From positions 3,224,001-3,288,000 of the forward strand of contig JANATF010000003.1 in assembly GCA_029449245.1 (NCBI GenBank): 64,000 nt of DNA, in the 5' to 3' direction. The stretch comes from Mortierella alpina. Its lineage: Eukaryota; Mortierellomycota; Mortierellomycetes; Mortierellales; Mortierellaceae. The translations under genes and the position numbers were made by a program. The notes under the pieces are model-generated. The model made no database searches. It saw only the letters and a list, made by a program, of their open reading frames with translations, and was not told the origin of the DNA. Every line of letters starts with the position of its first letter. Position 1 is the first letter of the stretch. Below are positions 1 to 11,653 of this stretch, piece after piece.

Positions 1-1384
1 AGCATAAGGCGGCCGCCTCTGGTTCGTCCGGGTCTGTCATGAGAGTTTCCACTTGCCTCGGTCGAGTGGTCCCACAGGGCAACTCTAAACCAAGGCGTGT
101 TCGCTCGCCTTGACTGGCCAACTTTACTTTGAACCCCCACCTGCCATATGCATCAACAAACGCTATCGCCTTTCCATCGTCGCAGATCACAAATCGCTGC
201 ACATTTGCACATCCGCAATATCGCCGTCCTCGCTAGCCTCGCCACAGAAAGCCTTATGCATGACTATGACACTGTCATAAAGATCCAGTTATCTATCGAT
301 GTGCCTTCTGTGCTATCGTACTTCCACATGCTAGTAACTCTCCATTGTGCCTCATCGCGCCTCCGCTTCACCATGCTCTTGTTTGCTCTCGCTCGCCACT
401 TGTGTTACTAATTCTGTGCCTTGAAGTTCCTCAAACACCACCCGGAGACGATGCAAGCCAATGTACTTTGAGCATTCCTCTATCGGGTTTGTCATCCTCA
501 TTCGAAGACGACAAAAAAAACTATGTCGGTCGTGATTGAACAGCCAAGGCAAAAGATACACGTTCCTTGGGTCATTGTCTCTCGGACCCGGTCTCTGACA
601 CGGACAATGTTTTGATTCTCAAAGCGGACCGAGTATCGCACGCGCCTGCCGCCCCCCTTGTAAGACGATACCGTGTCTCCTAATTCATTGTCTCAATAGT
701 CCAGAGAGGCCTAGTTCGTAAGTTAGCTTGCAATAGATTGCTCAAGCGTTTGGAGGATACGTCAATGGAGACTAGTCCTACAATTATTGGGCTCCAAGTT
801 GACCATTCTAAATAACATTGTGGGACACCTGAACATCTGGACAGTTTTCAACTGGGCACCCCTTGTCTTCTTTTTTTTCCCTGACGACGACGGACTCATT
901 CCACTGAGGACTGACTTCCTTTTCTTTGCCTTACCCTTCACCGTATCCTGATTTGAACTACCCCGCCTTTACTTTCTTAAGTCCGTGCTCCATATGCTCA
1001 ATCGAGCAGAGCGTGAAAGGCACAGCACAAACACATCACCAGATACTGAATGGAAAACGCAATATCGTTGGCCATAGAGTAGGACCAGCAGGTACACCTA
1101 GCAATAGTGGTCCCCAAAAACGAGTCTTCGAGTACTGACTTTGCAACAGTGAGAGCGACCCTGTCAGATGCCTTGCACACTGAACAGATGCTTACATCGA
1201 CGCGGTTTAAATGATGAAATGAACGTTTTTAAGTCAGGTAAAATGTCTGACCTTAATTTCTCTTGTGCAGAGACCGTGAACGCATTGTTCAACACTCATG
1301 AACACACCGGGTGGTTGAAGAATATGTAACAATCGCTTTATGGATATTGAAGAATTATGTATACAAAACAAATTGAAAGACATT
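1..1384. other. Non-coding stretch, no gene recognised
   Basis: I see no conserved protein, RNA gene or repeat here. All open frames are short, overlap on both strands and lack splice-consistent extensions. The right end abuts the stop codon of the HAP2 gene, so the last few hundred bases are probably its 3' UTR and terminator region. Confidence 0.5.
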
Positions 1385-2940
1385 TCAAATACCCGCGCTG
1401 TATTGCTGAAGTTGTGGTTGTGGATGATGGTGCTGTAGGCGCTGGTACTGCTGCTGCTGCTGTTGTTGATGAGGGTCGTCATGCTTCAGTTGCTGCCGCT
1501 GTTGTTGTTGCTGCTGCTGCTGAGCCTGATATGAGCCACTGGTCTCCTGGTAAGAGCCTTGGCTGGACTGTTCATGCCCGTGATGTTGTGGGGGTTGTTG
1601 ATATTGCTCCTGCTGCTGTGTTTGTTGAGGATAATGACCATTGCCATTGGATGCGCCCTTTCCGCTGTGATGATGATTGACAATAGATGTGTTCCCATTA
1701 GCGTCCCCGGTGCTGCCGTGGTTGCTGCTGTTAAGATCCTCCCCCACGTTTGCAGATTTGCTTTCACGCTCGTCAAGAGCAGCTATCTCAGCAGCCGTTA
1801 AAAATCGCCCACCTGGTCCACGTGGGCGTCTCATTGCGTGCTTGTGGCGGGATTCATGAAGATACTTTGCAGAGAAAAGAGAGAAGGAAATTTTTTGGTG
1901 CAAACAAAAAAAGGTGAGTAAGGCTGTCGATAAAAACGGGCTGCAGGTGGGGAAAAAGAGAGGATAGAGGTCAGGAACAGCGGCAGGAAGTCGCCGGACG
2001 AGATGAGGGTGGGGGTGTGAAGGAGATTCAGGGTGTGGGTTTCTTAATCCTCCTGCAGTTCCCCTTCCATCGTTTCTGCTTTGCTCACTATTCTGGACGC
2101 CCTCTTACCTTTCTACCTCGTTGTAACAATCTATTCTCAGCCTCGAGGCTGGCTCGGGCAGCCCGCCGTTTAAGAATGCGATGGTACTAGTGTCAGTGGC
2201 AGATGTCACAGGATACAATTAATGAGAGTTAATGGCTTGAACCAACGGTCTAATTGAACCGCGGGCGGTGTGTGCGTCGTTGCGAGGATTTGTCCATGAA
2301 TTGTGCACCAATCCTTCTCATAGGTCGATCTTGACCCATGCAAGCCAATCATTTTGCTAAACTCTCAGGGCCAGTTCGCGTACGGCACAAGCGGGACAAA
2401 AACAAAAACGCTCTTCCTTTTTAGACAAGGACCGAAGAAGGGCTAAAGGTACTGGTAAAGACGAGCGAGCCAACTATTCCAATGACGATTTCATATCCTC
2501 TTGAAGGTATAGACTGGATACAAGGTCCAGGCGCATTTTTCTGGGGAAAGATATGTGGATATGCCACTGATTGCCGAGACCGAGCCAAGACTAACCTGCT
2601 TAGCATTGACATAGAGAGGCTCTTCCGGCTCTTCGGCCCTGGGGGTAGCAACCTGGCTGAGCACATAGCCCGGCGGCAGCATGTTCTATTATGAAGGAGC
2701 ACTCGAACCCCTGTTAGCTGAGCGACTTTTCACTGGGCGACGGCGTCAGTGGCAGTAACTACCCTGGTACCGTAGTGAAGTCCTTACAGGGTCGACAACA
2801 ATAACACCAGAGTAGGCGCCTGCCATGTGTTCGAATTGATGCATTCCTGGTTTCCCTTCGAGATGGGAGGAGTGTGCCTGTGGCGATGCTGAGGTGTGGC
2901 CCTGTGACAGAGGCGTGGAAGCTCTGGAGGTGTGCGTCAT
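1385..2940 (-). CDS. HAP2: CCAAT-binding factor subunit HAP2 / NF-YA
   Basis: Sequence-specific subunit of the heterotrimeric CCAAT-binding complex, a nuclear transcription activator that in fungi controls respiratory, iron and nitrogen genes. Four exons: 2788-2940, 2596-2685, 2109-2186 and 1385-1864, about 266 residues. The subunit-interaction helix (EEPLYVNAKQ, then YHRILKRRAARASLEAENRL) is split over exons 2 and 3. The DNA-binding segment (KYLHESRHKHAMRRPRGPGG, residues about 107-126) opens exon 4. The rest of exon 4 is a Q/H-rich tail ending at a TGA at 1385-1387. All introns are GT/AG and keep frame across the conserved domain. The start is the weak point. ATG 2940 is the first in-frame ATG of the first certain exon, but a good acceptor (pyrimidine tract then TAG) lies 50-60 bases further upstream, so an earlier exon is possible. 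Family identity is secure. Confidence 0.9.
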
Positions 2941-3621
2941 ATTGTCGGCTGAGGAAGTGGATGACAGAGGGTCGAGGTGTGAATGTCTAATGCGAGAGAA
3001 CACCAAGAGCTAATGAGGCAAGGAAGAAAGGGGAGTGAGGTCCAGCACAAAGGGAAGAAGGGAACAGCGGCTGCTTGTGTAATGTTTTTTTATCTCCTTT
3101 TGTTGAATGCGTTAACGACCGTCGAGAAGACGAAGGGAACACAAAGGAGAACAACGGAGCAGAGATTGAGTTTTCTTTTTCATGCATCCGGACAGATCGC
3201 GCTTCAGAGTCGCCACACCGTCCAAGAGCTGCAGGCGGTGTTCACAGACAAGTAAGGCCGTGTGGTTGGGGCGGTGGGGATGGAGCGCCTTCGCACAGGC
3301 TCATTGATCGCTACCACGTGCATGGAGCGGGTGCCTTTTTGCTCCGAACAAGGTCCGCCATCGTCCTAGTAGTCAGTGAACATCTTTCTTGCCAAACGAA
3401 CCACTCCCATTGCGTCAGGCATTGCAGTAAAGGGGGAGTATTTGCATATTGATAGGGTATGATTCCCCAGGTACCAGCAGTGGGTGGCAGTGCCTGGTAC
3501 TGGATTCGGGGCTGTGCCAAGTAGACGTAGTACACAGTGTAGGACCCATATAAAGTTGGATCCACCCATGATACTTTCCTCAATCACTCCCTCTGCAACC
3601 TCCTCCTGTAGCCCGCCGCCA
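2941..3621. other. Upstream region of HAP2, possible unresolved 5' exon
   Basis: On the minus strand an open frame around 3311-3583 is rich in Y, Q and P (for example GIIPYQYANTPPLLQ). That suits the activation region of a NF-YA protein. I could not find a donor that joins it in phase to the HAP2 exon at 2788-2940. It may be a 5' exon, or 5' UTR and promoter. Confidence 0.3.
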
Positions 3622-4790
3622 TGCTCAACATCCCAGAACTCATCGACCTGATATCCGATGGGATCACTTTGCAGGATGGTGTTTACTGCTGCCGAGTTCA
3701 TAAAGACTGGTTAGTCGACATCGACCTCTCCAAGTCTTGCGAGAAAATGACATGCATCAGATATCACTAGATCGAGTGGTCATGGTTGCTAGCATTCAAA
3801 ATCATGGCTATTTCATCCGATCGTTGACTCTTCAAGAACGTTAGGGGCTAGGATCGCTCGTATCCCATTGCACCCAGTTGACAGCACTCAATGCTGCGGC
3901 TCAGCACGAAGCCGATATTAGTGGCGCGTATCAACCAACTCTGCGCGCACTCATACCGCAGACTGCCTTCAAACGCTCTCAATGGCAATCAGCGGATTGG
4001 AGCAACTGAAAGTGGAATAAGATACATGGGTCCAATGGTCAGAAATGATTGCAACGTAGCAGGGGCAGGGGCGACTCTCTTAATCTCTTCACAGGATTTT
4101 ATAGGCACGTCGCAACCTTATCAAGGCTATGTTTCTTGCTGAAACCTGAGAGCTGTCATATGCTACCCTCTCTCACGAGGATGTTGCGCAGACAATGATC
4201 CAACGACCGGAGCTTCTTGGCTTGGTGGACTCCTTTTCTAACATTGCCTTCGCCAGAGGTGCCCCAATCTAAGGTGGATCGGGCTGCCGTTCTGAGACAT
4301 GAATAGAGATGGCAGAGCTGGCATTCTCAACATCTCACCTGCATGCCCTGAACTAGAGATATATAGACTATAGATATAGGAGAAGTCATTGTTGCGGGCG
4401 TCCCGAGTGGAATGGCGCTAACCTGTGCTCCCTAAAATTAGGCTGTTGAATGCAGAGAACGCGTCATTCAGGGAGACTTTCAACCTCGCGGTCTTCATTG
4501 CTGGATTTAAAAGATTGACATACATGTCCTTACCGGAAATCCATTGGGAGACTGGTATTGAGGCTCTGAAACAGCACCATGCACGATCACTCGATGCAGC
4601 CCCGGACCGCTCGCTACCAATACAGCGCCGTTCTACAGCCTGCTTTCCACTTGTACGAACCTTCGGAAGTTTTCGAGCGATGCTCCCATCGATGTGCAAA
4701 CATTCTTTGCGCAAACCTAGGCCTGTCCGCATTTGAGGACACTTGAGCTTGGGATCACAACAGTCTTGAGTCCTTGCATAGTGGCGGCAC
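3622..4790 (+). pseudogene. Decayed F-box / leucine-rich-repeat gene
   Basis: An ATG at 3622 opens a frame beginning MLNIPELIDLISDGITLQDG and continuing with YCCRVHKDW. This is the typical start of an F-box motif (IPEL..LI....L...RVCK.W). The frame then breaks. Further on, in other frames, come a fragment FIRSLTLQER (near 3813-3842) and an LRR-like piece SLLSTCTNLRKFSSDAPID starting at 4637. That piece runs to ACPHLRTLELGI after one in-frame TAG at 4718-4720, where such repeats often carry tryptophan (TGG). F-box/LRR proteins act as substrate receptors of SCF ubiquitin ligases. This copy has several frameshifts and stops over about 1.2 kb with no clean splice model, so I call it a pseudogene. 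The right boundary is approximate. Confidence 0.55.
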
Positions 4791-6154
4791 CTAGTACCTA
4801 TGAGCGCATTGAGGCTGCCCCAGGATAGGGTCGTAGCCAAGATTCTAGAGTTCAAAGAGCCGGAAGAGCTGGTGGTTATTGGCTGTACTCCTCTCGCAGT
4901 CTATGGCAACGTGGCGTTTCACACACGCCAGGCATTTGAGCAGCAGCAGATTTCGACGTCCTTAGGGTGTAGTATCCTTCATGGCAAAATGTTCGCGTTA
5001 CAGAAGTAGACAGCGGCTTATCCGATATGATCTACATTGTAGTAACAATATTATCGTTTGATATTGCTCATGTGGACCTGAGCCCGATCCAAAGGCATCC
5101 TTTCAAACCGTGGTTATTTCATTTCGTCTCTTCTGTTTTCATGGCATTTCATAAGCCGGTCCGTTGCTAAACGGGTGAAGACCTTCCCTTCGCCCAAATA
5201 ACAAATAACAGTGTGGTCGAAAAGTACGTGGATGTATATGCTGTATAGTACTATAAATTGTAGTTAGCCTGTAGTAGGCAGGTAATGGAGGCGATGATGG
5301 ACTGGGGCATGGCATCGGGCACCTACGACACAAATGCGCGCAATTTGGACTCCGTAATTCTCGCTCTCATGCTGCCATGTTCGGCCGATATTTTTCTGTG
5401 TGCTGAAAGGCTGTTTTGGTCAGGGATTTGCTTTGACATTGTCAGCACAAGTCCGATGAACGGAATATACAGCCGGAGAGCACAGGGAGGGATTTCCACT
5501 GAGTGATGTGTTTACAAGAGCTGACGGGCGCTAGCTCGAAAGGGGGACAGTGAGAAGAAAGAGGGAAAGAGAGCATTGAGCGCACCAACCCTCAGTTGGT
5601 GGTCATGGTAGAGCTGTCAGCCTAACCTCTTGTAACACAGCATGGATGTCTCTCTTTCGAGCAAGCGCGGACCCCACTTTTGCAACGTCGGACTAAACCT
5701 AATACATTGTGCCGCAACCCCTCGTCCGGACTCAACGTCCCCGTCCCTCTTCGTCTTTACTCCGCTCCTTCACTCTCTTCTCATCACATTCCCTGTTCTC
5801 CTCCTCATCATTTTCTTCTTCCTCTTCCATACACCCGGTTGCCATTTTACTGCCTTTACGCTGATGAGATAATCTTTTGAATCCCATTTCCCATCGCACC
5901 TTGCTCTACAAAGCACCTCCCGAAACGCTCCACTCTCTCAACGGTCGAATGCAGACCCTTGATCATCCTCTCTGCTGAAGCGCGTATCCTCCCCCCTTCG
6001 ATTGTTCTACTGCCCAGCTGTTGAGCCCCCAGCTTTTGGATTCAAGTGCAACTCTTGTTCCTCATTGCGCTGGAAAACACATTCATTCATTCGCCTCCTT
6101 CATTCAAGAAAAGAGTGACAGTTGTTGCAACAGTCGTCCTCAATTTTTTTTTGG
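4791..6154. other. Intergenic region, pyrimidine-rich promoter at its right end
   Basis: No gene is supported. From about 5640 to 6150 the plus strand is strongly C/T-rich, like the leaders of other plus-strand genes in this window. It probably contains the promoter and 5' UTR of the gene starting at 6155. The left part may include further debris of the F-box pseudogene. Confidence 0.4.
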
Positions 6155-7913
6155 ATGACAATATCTAAGCAATTTCAGTGCAACTCAGTGGTACCTCTAT
6201 CGGAGGCGAACCTGAATAAGCATACCATCCAGGTGAGTTCTAGACCTCTACGGGTTATGTAGCACTGCATGAGAGTGCACCCCAAAGTGCATAGTATGTA
6301 TTGCACGGTACAATTAGAGTACATGCAGCTCCACATCGCTCCCATTTCCACTTTTATCCAGGTCCACAGTATCTGCTTTTGGTTGCTGACCGACAACACC
6401 CATCTTCGTCGTTTACGTGTTATTTCAGAGCCCTATTTCGTGCAATGCCAAGCTGAGGCACATTTTGATGTACTTGGACCACCAGCGAGCGTTGGTTGCG
6501 TTGGACAGAGCCGTTGATGATCTTGCGGCGACCACGGGCAAGCCCGGCCCTACCCAAATCAACGCGACGGATCTGCAGATCAGGCAGCCTCCCATGCGAA
6601 AATCCAGTCTTCAGAGTTTCCAACCAAACGCGGACGCCAATCAGGACCACCAACCTCGGTACCATCGTTCTCAACCATGGCTTTCACCTTTACAAAGGCT
6701 AGACCAAAATGCGACAGATGATGGTGATTGTGAGCTGTCTGTATCTGGTGCATTAGACCCAACCCTTGCCCTGCCTCGAGCCCTACCTAGAAGTGCCTTG
6801 TTCTCTGATGACTCTGTTCCACCTCAGCGGGATTCATTCCATTCAGGCATTGGTCTTCAAGAGTCGCTCCAGCCTGAGGATCGAGTGATTGACATTTCCA
6901 AGAACTGCCGCGCCCACCGGCAGACGTTAGAAAAATCACCATTAAGTTCCAAGCACGGGGAACATTATTACCGGCCAAGAATCGATGATAACCGTCTTGT
7001 CCAGTATCGCAAAGTGTATGACGATGGTTTTGACGATATTTTAGCACAAAATCAATCAGCTTCGAGGGGGCCGGCATCTCCAGCATCCACAATCAAGGTA
7101 AAAAAGACAGCGCGAATTGGTCGGTTTTCCTTTTTGAAGGGGCGTCAGAGCCTCCCTGTGCCACCCAAGAATACACATGGTGCAGGGGTGCATGATCCAC
7201 AATCACGATCACAATCAATGACAAGCCAAGTGAGAAAGGGTTTCGACGCTGGAGAAGACACGAGGCTGGCCAGCTCGAGTCAGCCAGGGGACGTGAGCAG
7301 CAGGCGGGCAAGCAAGGCCAGACAGCTCTTTCTGGACGTGTTCAAGTTGTCAAAGCCGTATGCCTATGTAGAGTCGCCTAAAACTGGCTCGCCGCTTAAA
7401 CAACATACTGAAATCAGCGAGGAACCTGTAGCCGTGGCGAGTGTGTCGCGTGAGCTACCGGCACGTCCTGTAACACCGCCGTTGGATCATGTTGAGATGG
7501 TGCATGATCACACAGAGCCCCAGCAAAAGGATTTGAGCGGCTCAGGCGAACCTGTTCAGGATTCCAACAGTGTTGACAACGATTCATACGCAAAGCAAAC
7601 GTCCCTTGCACCCCCACCAGCCTCGTTTATTCGACATTCGAGCTCTTACAACGATATCTACAGTAGCAAGCGTGGAAGCTTGGTGATTGCCAAGGCACAT
7701 GATGACTACAGCACCGTCGAGCCAATTTCTGTATTCCCCGAAAACTCAAATGAGATCAGGAACCTGACAGTGGCACTGGGTAATCCTGGTCGGCGCGGTT
7801 CGCTTAGCTCACAGCGGCGGTTTGTTGACCTTGCCCCTGAGCAGAAGGCCGATCTCGAGGATGTTGGACATCGACATCAGAATACATTTGGAATAGCGGT
7901 GGCGGTAGTATAA
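6155..7913 (+). CDS. Conserved-looking protein of unknown function, 520 residues
   Basis: Two exons, 6155-6232 and 6429-7913, joined in phase 0 through a 196-bp GT/AG intron (donor GTGAGT, acceptor TTTCAG). ATG 6155 is chosen because it gives a 26-codon first exon ending exactly at the donor. Residues about 27-60 (KLRHILMYLDHQRALVALDR) look helical and ordered. The rest is hydrophilic and largely disordered, rich in S, P, R and Q, with basic patches such as KVKKTARIGRFSFLKGR near residue 260 and short ordered-looking islands such as ARQLFLDVFKLSKPYAYVES. There is no signal peptide, membrane segment or catalytic motif I recognise. A regulatory or scaffold role is conceivable but not shown. The gene is followed on the same strand, 202 bp later, by EMC8. 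Confidence 0.7.
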
Positions 7914-8115
7914 TACCCTTCATGACCTTCACTCTTGTACCATAGTAAAAATATGATGATAGAAAAACATGGTGGGGTGATGCAGATTTGATGATGACTT
8001 TTGTAGAGGGCATGAGTTTCTGTTTAAACAGGGTAAGTGAATCTATTTCCTTGAGTGTTCGCTCACACTCTGCATTCAACTTCTCGTTTATCGTCCATAC
8101 CGTCAAGAACTCAAG

Positions 8116-9176
8116 ATGAAGTTCTCTCACAAGTCGTACCTGAAGCCGCTGCTCCATGCCGCCAAATACCCAACAGCAGCTGTCAATGGCGTGTTCCTGG
8201 CCGACGCATCTGACAACATCGTGGATGCGGTTCCATTCTTTCACTTCTGGAGCACGCTGACTCCCATGCTCGAGGTGGCCATGACCCAGGTAAACACATC
8301 ATCCACTCTCTATCATAGCTACAGGATCGACGGAACCATTATGCACTATATAGGGAACTCATGGGCACTGGACACGGGACAACTAGGAGCTATGTTCCTG
8401 CAGATGATGCGAGAAGCAAGATGGAGCAAATCGATTGTGACCCCACAACTCATCTGATGGACAGAGATGGCAAGGAAGGATCCGCAAAACGCGCTGACAC
8501 GGTTTATTACTTTTTTACACTTATGTTCTTCTGGCACTATTAGGTCGACTTGCACTGCAAAGCTCACGGACTCAGGATAATTGGATACTATGAGGCGAAC
8601 GAACGGCTGGATGACGAGGCTCTGTCCCTTGTAGGCCAAAAGATCACCTCTCAGATCCTTCAAGTCCAGCCGGACGCGTTTGCTGTCGTGGTGAGTAGAA
8701 ACTGTCGGGATAAAGCTGCTCCATTTTGCGTCGTTATGGCGTGCGTTCCACTCTGGTCATACTGGCGGCCTGCTCAGCTACTCATATGAGTATTCGCGCT
8801 CTCTCCCTCTCCTCTCTCTTTTTTTTTCTCATTATGTAGATCAAGAATGGAAGTGTAAACTCGGATGATATTGCTTTCTTGGTGAGTATCCTTGCACTGA
8901 GGAAAACGCGCCTAATCTGCTTTGCTGCCCCAGTTTCTGCTTTCTAACCTGGAAACAATGTTTGTCTAACAGCCTTACCAGTACAAGGAGGGTCAATGGC
9001 GCGTGAGCAGAGGTGCCTTCTCGGAAAAGGGCGGCGTCTTTTCAATGGAGAATACATCAAGTCCCGCACTGGTGGTCAAGGCGCTGCAGGAAGGCCTCAG
9101 CAGCAAATTGGCCGACTTTGACAGCCACCTGGAGAATGTCAAGGAGGACTGGTTGACCAACAAGGAGATCGCATAG
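8116..9176 (+). CDS. EMC8: ER membrane protein complex subunit 8/9 (MPN-like)
   Basis: Subunit of the ER membrane protein complex, a transmembrane-segment insertase; EMC8/9 is a cytosolic member with a catalytically dead MPN fold (UPF0172 family). Four exons: 8116-8289, 8544-8690, 8840-8881 and 8973-9176, giving 188 residues, within the usual family size of about 190-210. The N-terminus MKFSHKSYLKPLLHAAKYPT followed by AVNGVFL and the later IGYYEANERLDD are hallmarks of the family. The JAMM metalloprotease signature is absent, as expected. All junctions are phase 0. Exon 3 is only 42 nt. An AATAAA at 9212-9217, about 35 nt after the stop, is a plausible polyadenylation signal. The start ATG is the first in frame and matches the family. 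Confidence 0.9.
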
Positions 9177-9583
9177 AGGGCGATGGAGAATAAATAACTC
9201 GGCATAGCGCCAATAAAACGCTGTCATGACGAAAGTGAGTGCTAGTTCGCGGATGCGTTGTTTGAAGCACTACTGTATGCCTGTCAACACAGTAGACAAT
9301 GAACCATATGCGATAGATGGGCCATTTGCATCGAAGCCGATCCCCGCCCCTAAAGCAGTCAAGATTTTCTTTTTGCATTCAGGCAACTTCAACGCCAAAA
9401 TACAAAAACAGTGCGAGACGAGACGTGGTTTTCCCCCTATTCTATTCACGCCTCCCATCGTGTGGGCAACCGTGTTTCCTTTGTTGCCAATCCACAATCT
9501 CAACGCCCTTTTCCAACACTGCCTGCCCACAGAAACACGGAATATCTCGCTCTTCTCGCTCCGTTCCTCACCCCCCACAAAAG
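9177..9583. other. Intergenic: EMC8 3' end and CKS1 leader
   Basis: About 400 bp between two plus-strand genes. It holds the EMC8 polyadenylation signal near 9212 and a C/T-rich leader before the CKS1 start codon. No other feature is seen. Confidence 0.4.
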
Positions 9584-11219
9584 ATGACTCGAGAGTCACG
9601 GAGCAACCCTACTGTTTACGACGATCAGGGCGAAAACTTCCCGCCCCGCAATCACGACCACCTGGCTCCCCAACGGTCGGACAAGTACGCCCACGACACG
9701 GGCGCCTATCCTGAAGACGAGAACGACGAGTATTTGGACAAGGAGAACCAGCCAGCTGGAATGGTCATTTACGAAGACGGTCAGCAATCCCGCCGACATG
9801 CACGCCAGCAACCGTTGCACCAGCAGCAGCAACACCAACAACACCATTCACAACAGTTCTCACAGGAGCATCGCCATCCTGGTGATACTACCATGACAGA
9901 GATCCGAGCGGACTCGGGGGTCTTTGAAGACGCTAGAAGGGTCGGAGGCGGAGGGGTCCTTGATACCCAGGATGTGGGAAGTGCCAGCGACCAAGAAAAC
10001 GTCCAGCCATGCCCGAGCACTCCTCCAGCAGCAGCCACTTCAGCAGCGGTACTACCAGCGGACATTGTGTTGGATGCGCGAGATGAATTGCTACTGCGTG
10101 AGAAATATCTCTCTCAACGACAGTCTAATGCCAAAGCCGAGTTGATGGAGAGATCCAGGGGTCAACGTCAAATTCTGCAAAGGGAACGGCAACCGCAACA
10201 ACAACAACAACAACAACAGGTACCATTGGCGCGGCAACGGTCCGCGACCCAAAGACAGCCGCTTCCGAACCAGCGCAATGCGCCAGGAGCTCCTGTACGA
10301 AAGCGAACACGAAAGTCAATGGAGGCGGAGGAATTTCTCCAGCAACAGCAGCGCGAACAACTGCTGCAGCAACAGCAGCAGCAGCAACACCAACAGCAAG
10401 CAGAAGCGCAACGTGATGCGTCTCAGGCACAAGGTGCGGAGAGGCTTGCTCAAGAACAAGCGCGTCGTCATCGTGCACGGCAGGCACAATTACAGAATGG
10501 AAGTCACCCCACACAGCACGCGCAGGCGCAGGATGATGGTCAACGCAAGAGGCTAAAAGGACAGCAGCAGCTTTCTCAGCAGCAACAGGAGGAGGAACAG
10601 CAACTGCAGCAGCTGGTGCAACAGCAACAACTGAAACAGCAACAAGAAGAGAGGGCATTCCAGGAAAAGTACGACAAAATGATCCAGGCCATCGAGTACG
10701 GCGATATCTATTACGACAGCAAGTACGAGTATCGCAATGTGACATTACCCAAGATCATGCTCTCGTTCATTGACAGGCGGTTCATGGAGTACCCCGATAA
10801 CCCTTACTGCAACGTATTGCGTATTCTATCAGGTAAAAAAACACCCACCTCCCCGTCCATGATGGAACAAACAAATGTTAGACTGGTTTGTTAAAATTTC
10901 TGAAATCATCGTCATGGTACTGAATATCAGGAACTCTCTTCGATCTACTGTTCCTTTGTCAATTCTAGAGGAGGAATGGCGTGCAGTTGGTATTACCATG
11001 TCACAGTACTGGGATAACTGGATGCGCCACGACCCAGAGCCCCATGTCTTATTGTTCCGAAGACCTGTCGGCACAGGAGCGAGAATGAAGAAAGAGGCGC
11101 AGAGACTGGCAAAGGATAAGCACCAGGAGAAATTGCGTCTCGAAACGGATGCGTCCCAGGAAGCGAAAAATGGTGCTGTTCCTTCGGAGCAGCAGCGGCA
11201 GCAGCAGCAGCAGCATTGA
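9584..11219 (+). CDS. CKS1: Cyclin-dependent kinase regulatory subunit Cks1 with long Q-rich N-terminus
   Basis: Cks proteins bind cyclin-dependent kinases and phospho-threonine sites, promoting multisite phosphorylation and cell-cycle proteolysis. Two exons, 9584-10832 and 10969-11219, join in phase 1 to a 499-residue product. The Cks fold lies at residues about 370-452: EYRNVTLPK, then ILSEEEWRAVGITMSQYWD, then HDPEPHVLLFRRP. It includes the anion-pocket arginines and the HxPEPHILLFRRP strand. The HMM-type fold is about 80 residues; here it is preceded by about 365 residues dominated by glutamine runs, with an early acidic segment, and followed by a short tail ending in poly-Q. An insertion (about FIDRRFMEYPDNPYCNVLR) sits between the first two strands. 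Budding-yeast Cks1 also has a Q-rich tail, but at the C-terminus. The ATG follows a pyrimidine-rich leader; an upstream extension of the frame is not supported. Confidence 0.88.
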
Positions 11220-11653
11220 ATAATAAGAGCAGCATCAGCCATAACGACAAAGGCTACGGAAAATGTCAGTTGTCGAGCTCCTTGTGCCTATGATCTACCT
11301 CGTGTGATCCATTAGTGATCACTTTTCGTGAATATTTTTCTATTTTCTTTTTCTGATCAAACTCATACACGAACCCAACTCAGCTGCTGGTCCTCTCTCC
11401 CAAAACTTCCTTCCGTCCTTCCATCCATGTTTTCTTCCGTCCTGTCGTTCTGTATATCAATCAAATAAAGGGAATGTATTTTATTCGAATTCCATGCAAA
11501 GGGCGGGATACATTTCTCTCCAAAACTTGCTGCCGGATTGCTTGTTTTATGAAGACAGCGCCTTATTTCGAAAAATCTATCGTATTGTTGTTGTTGTTGC
11601 TACTGCTGTAGAGGTTGCCTGTGTTGTATGAACCTCTGCTCGGCGTTTTGTAT
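11220..11653. other. Convergent 3' intergenic region
   Basis: Lies between the stop codons of CKS1 (plus) and the mitochondrial S17 gene (minus). AATAAA at 11464-11469 on the plus strand is a candidate polyadenylation signal for CKS1. No gene is seen. Confidence 0.4.

Noticed and set aside
9317-9583. Upstream extension of the CKS1 open frame by about 89 codons
   Set aside because: It begins inside the leader, has leader-like composition, and lacks an ATG context better than 9584; the frame is open by chance.
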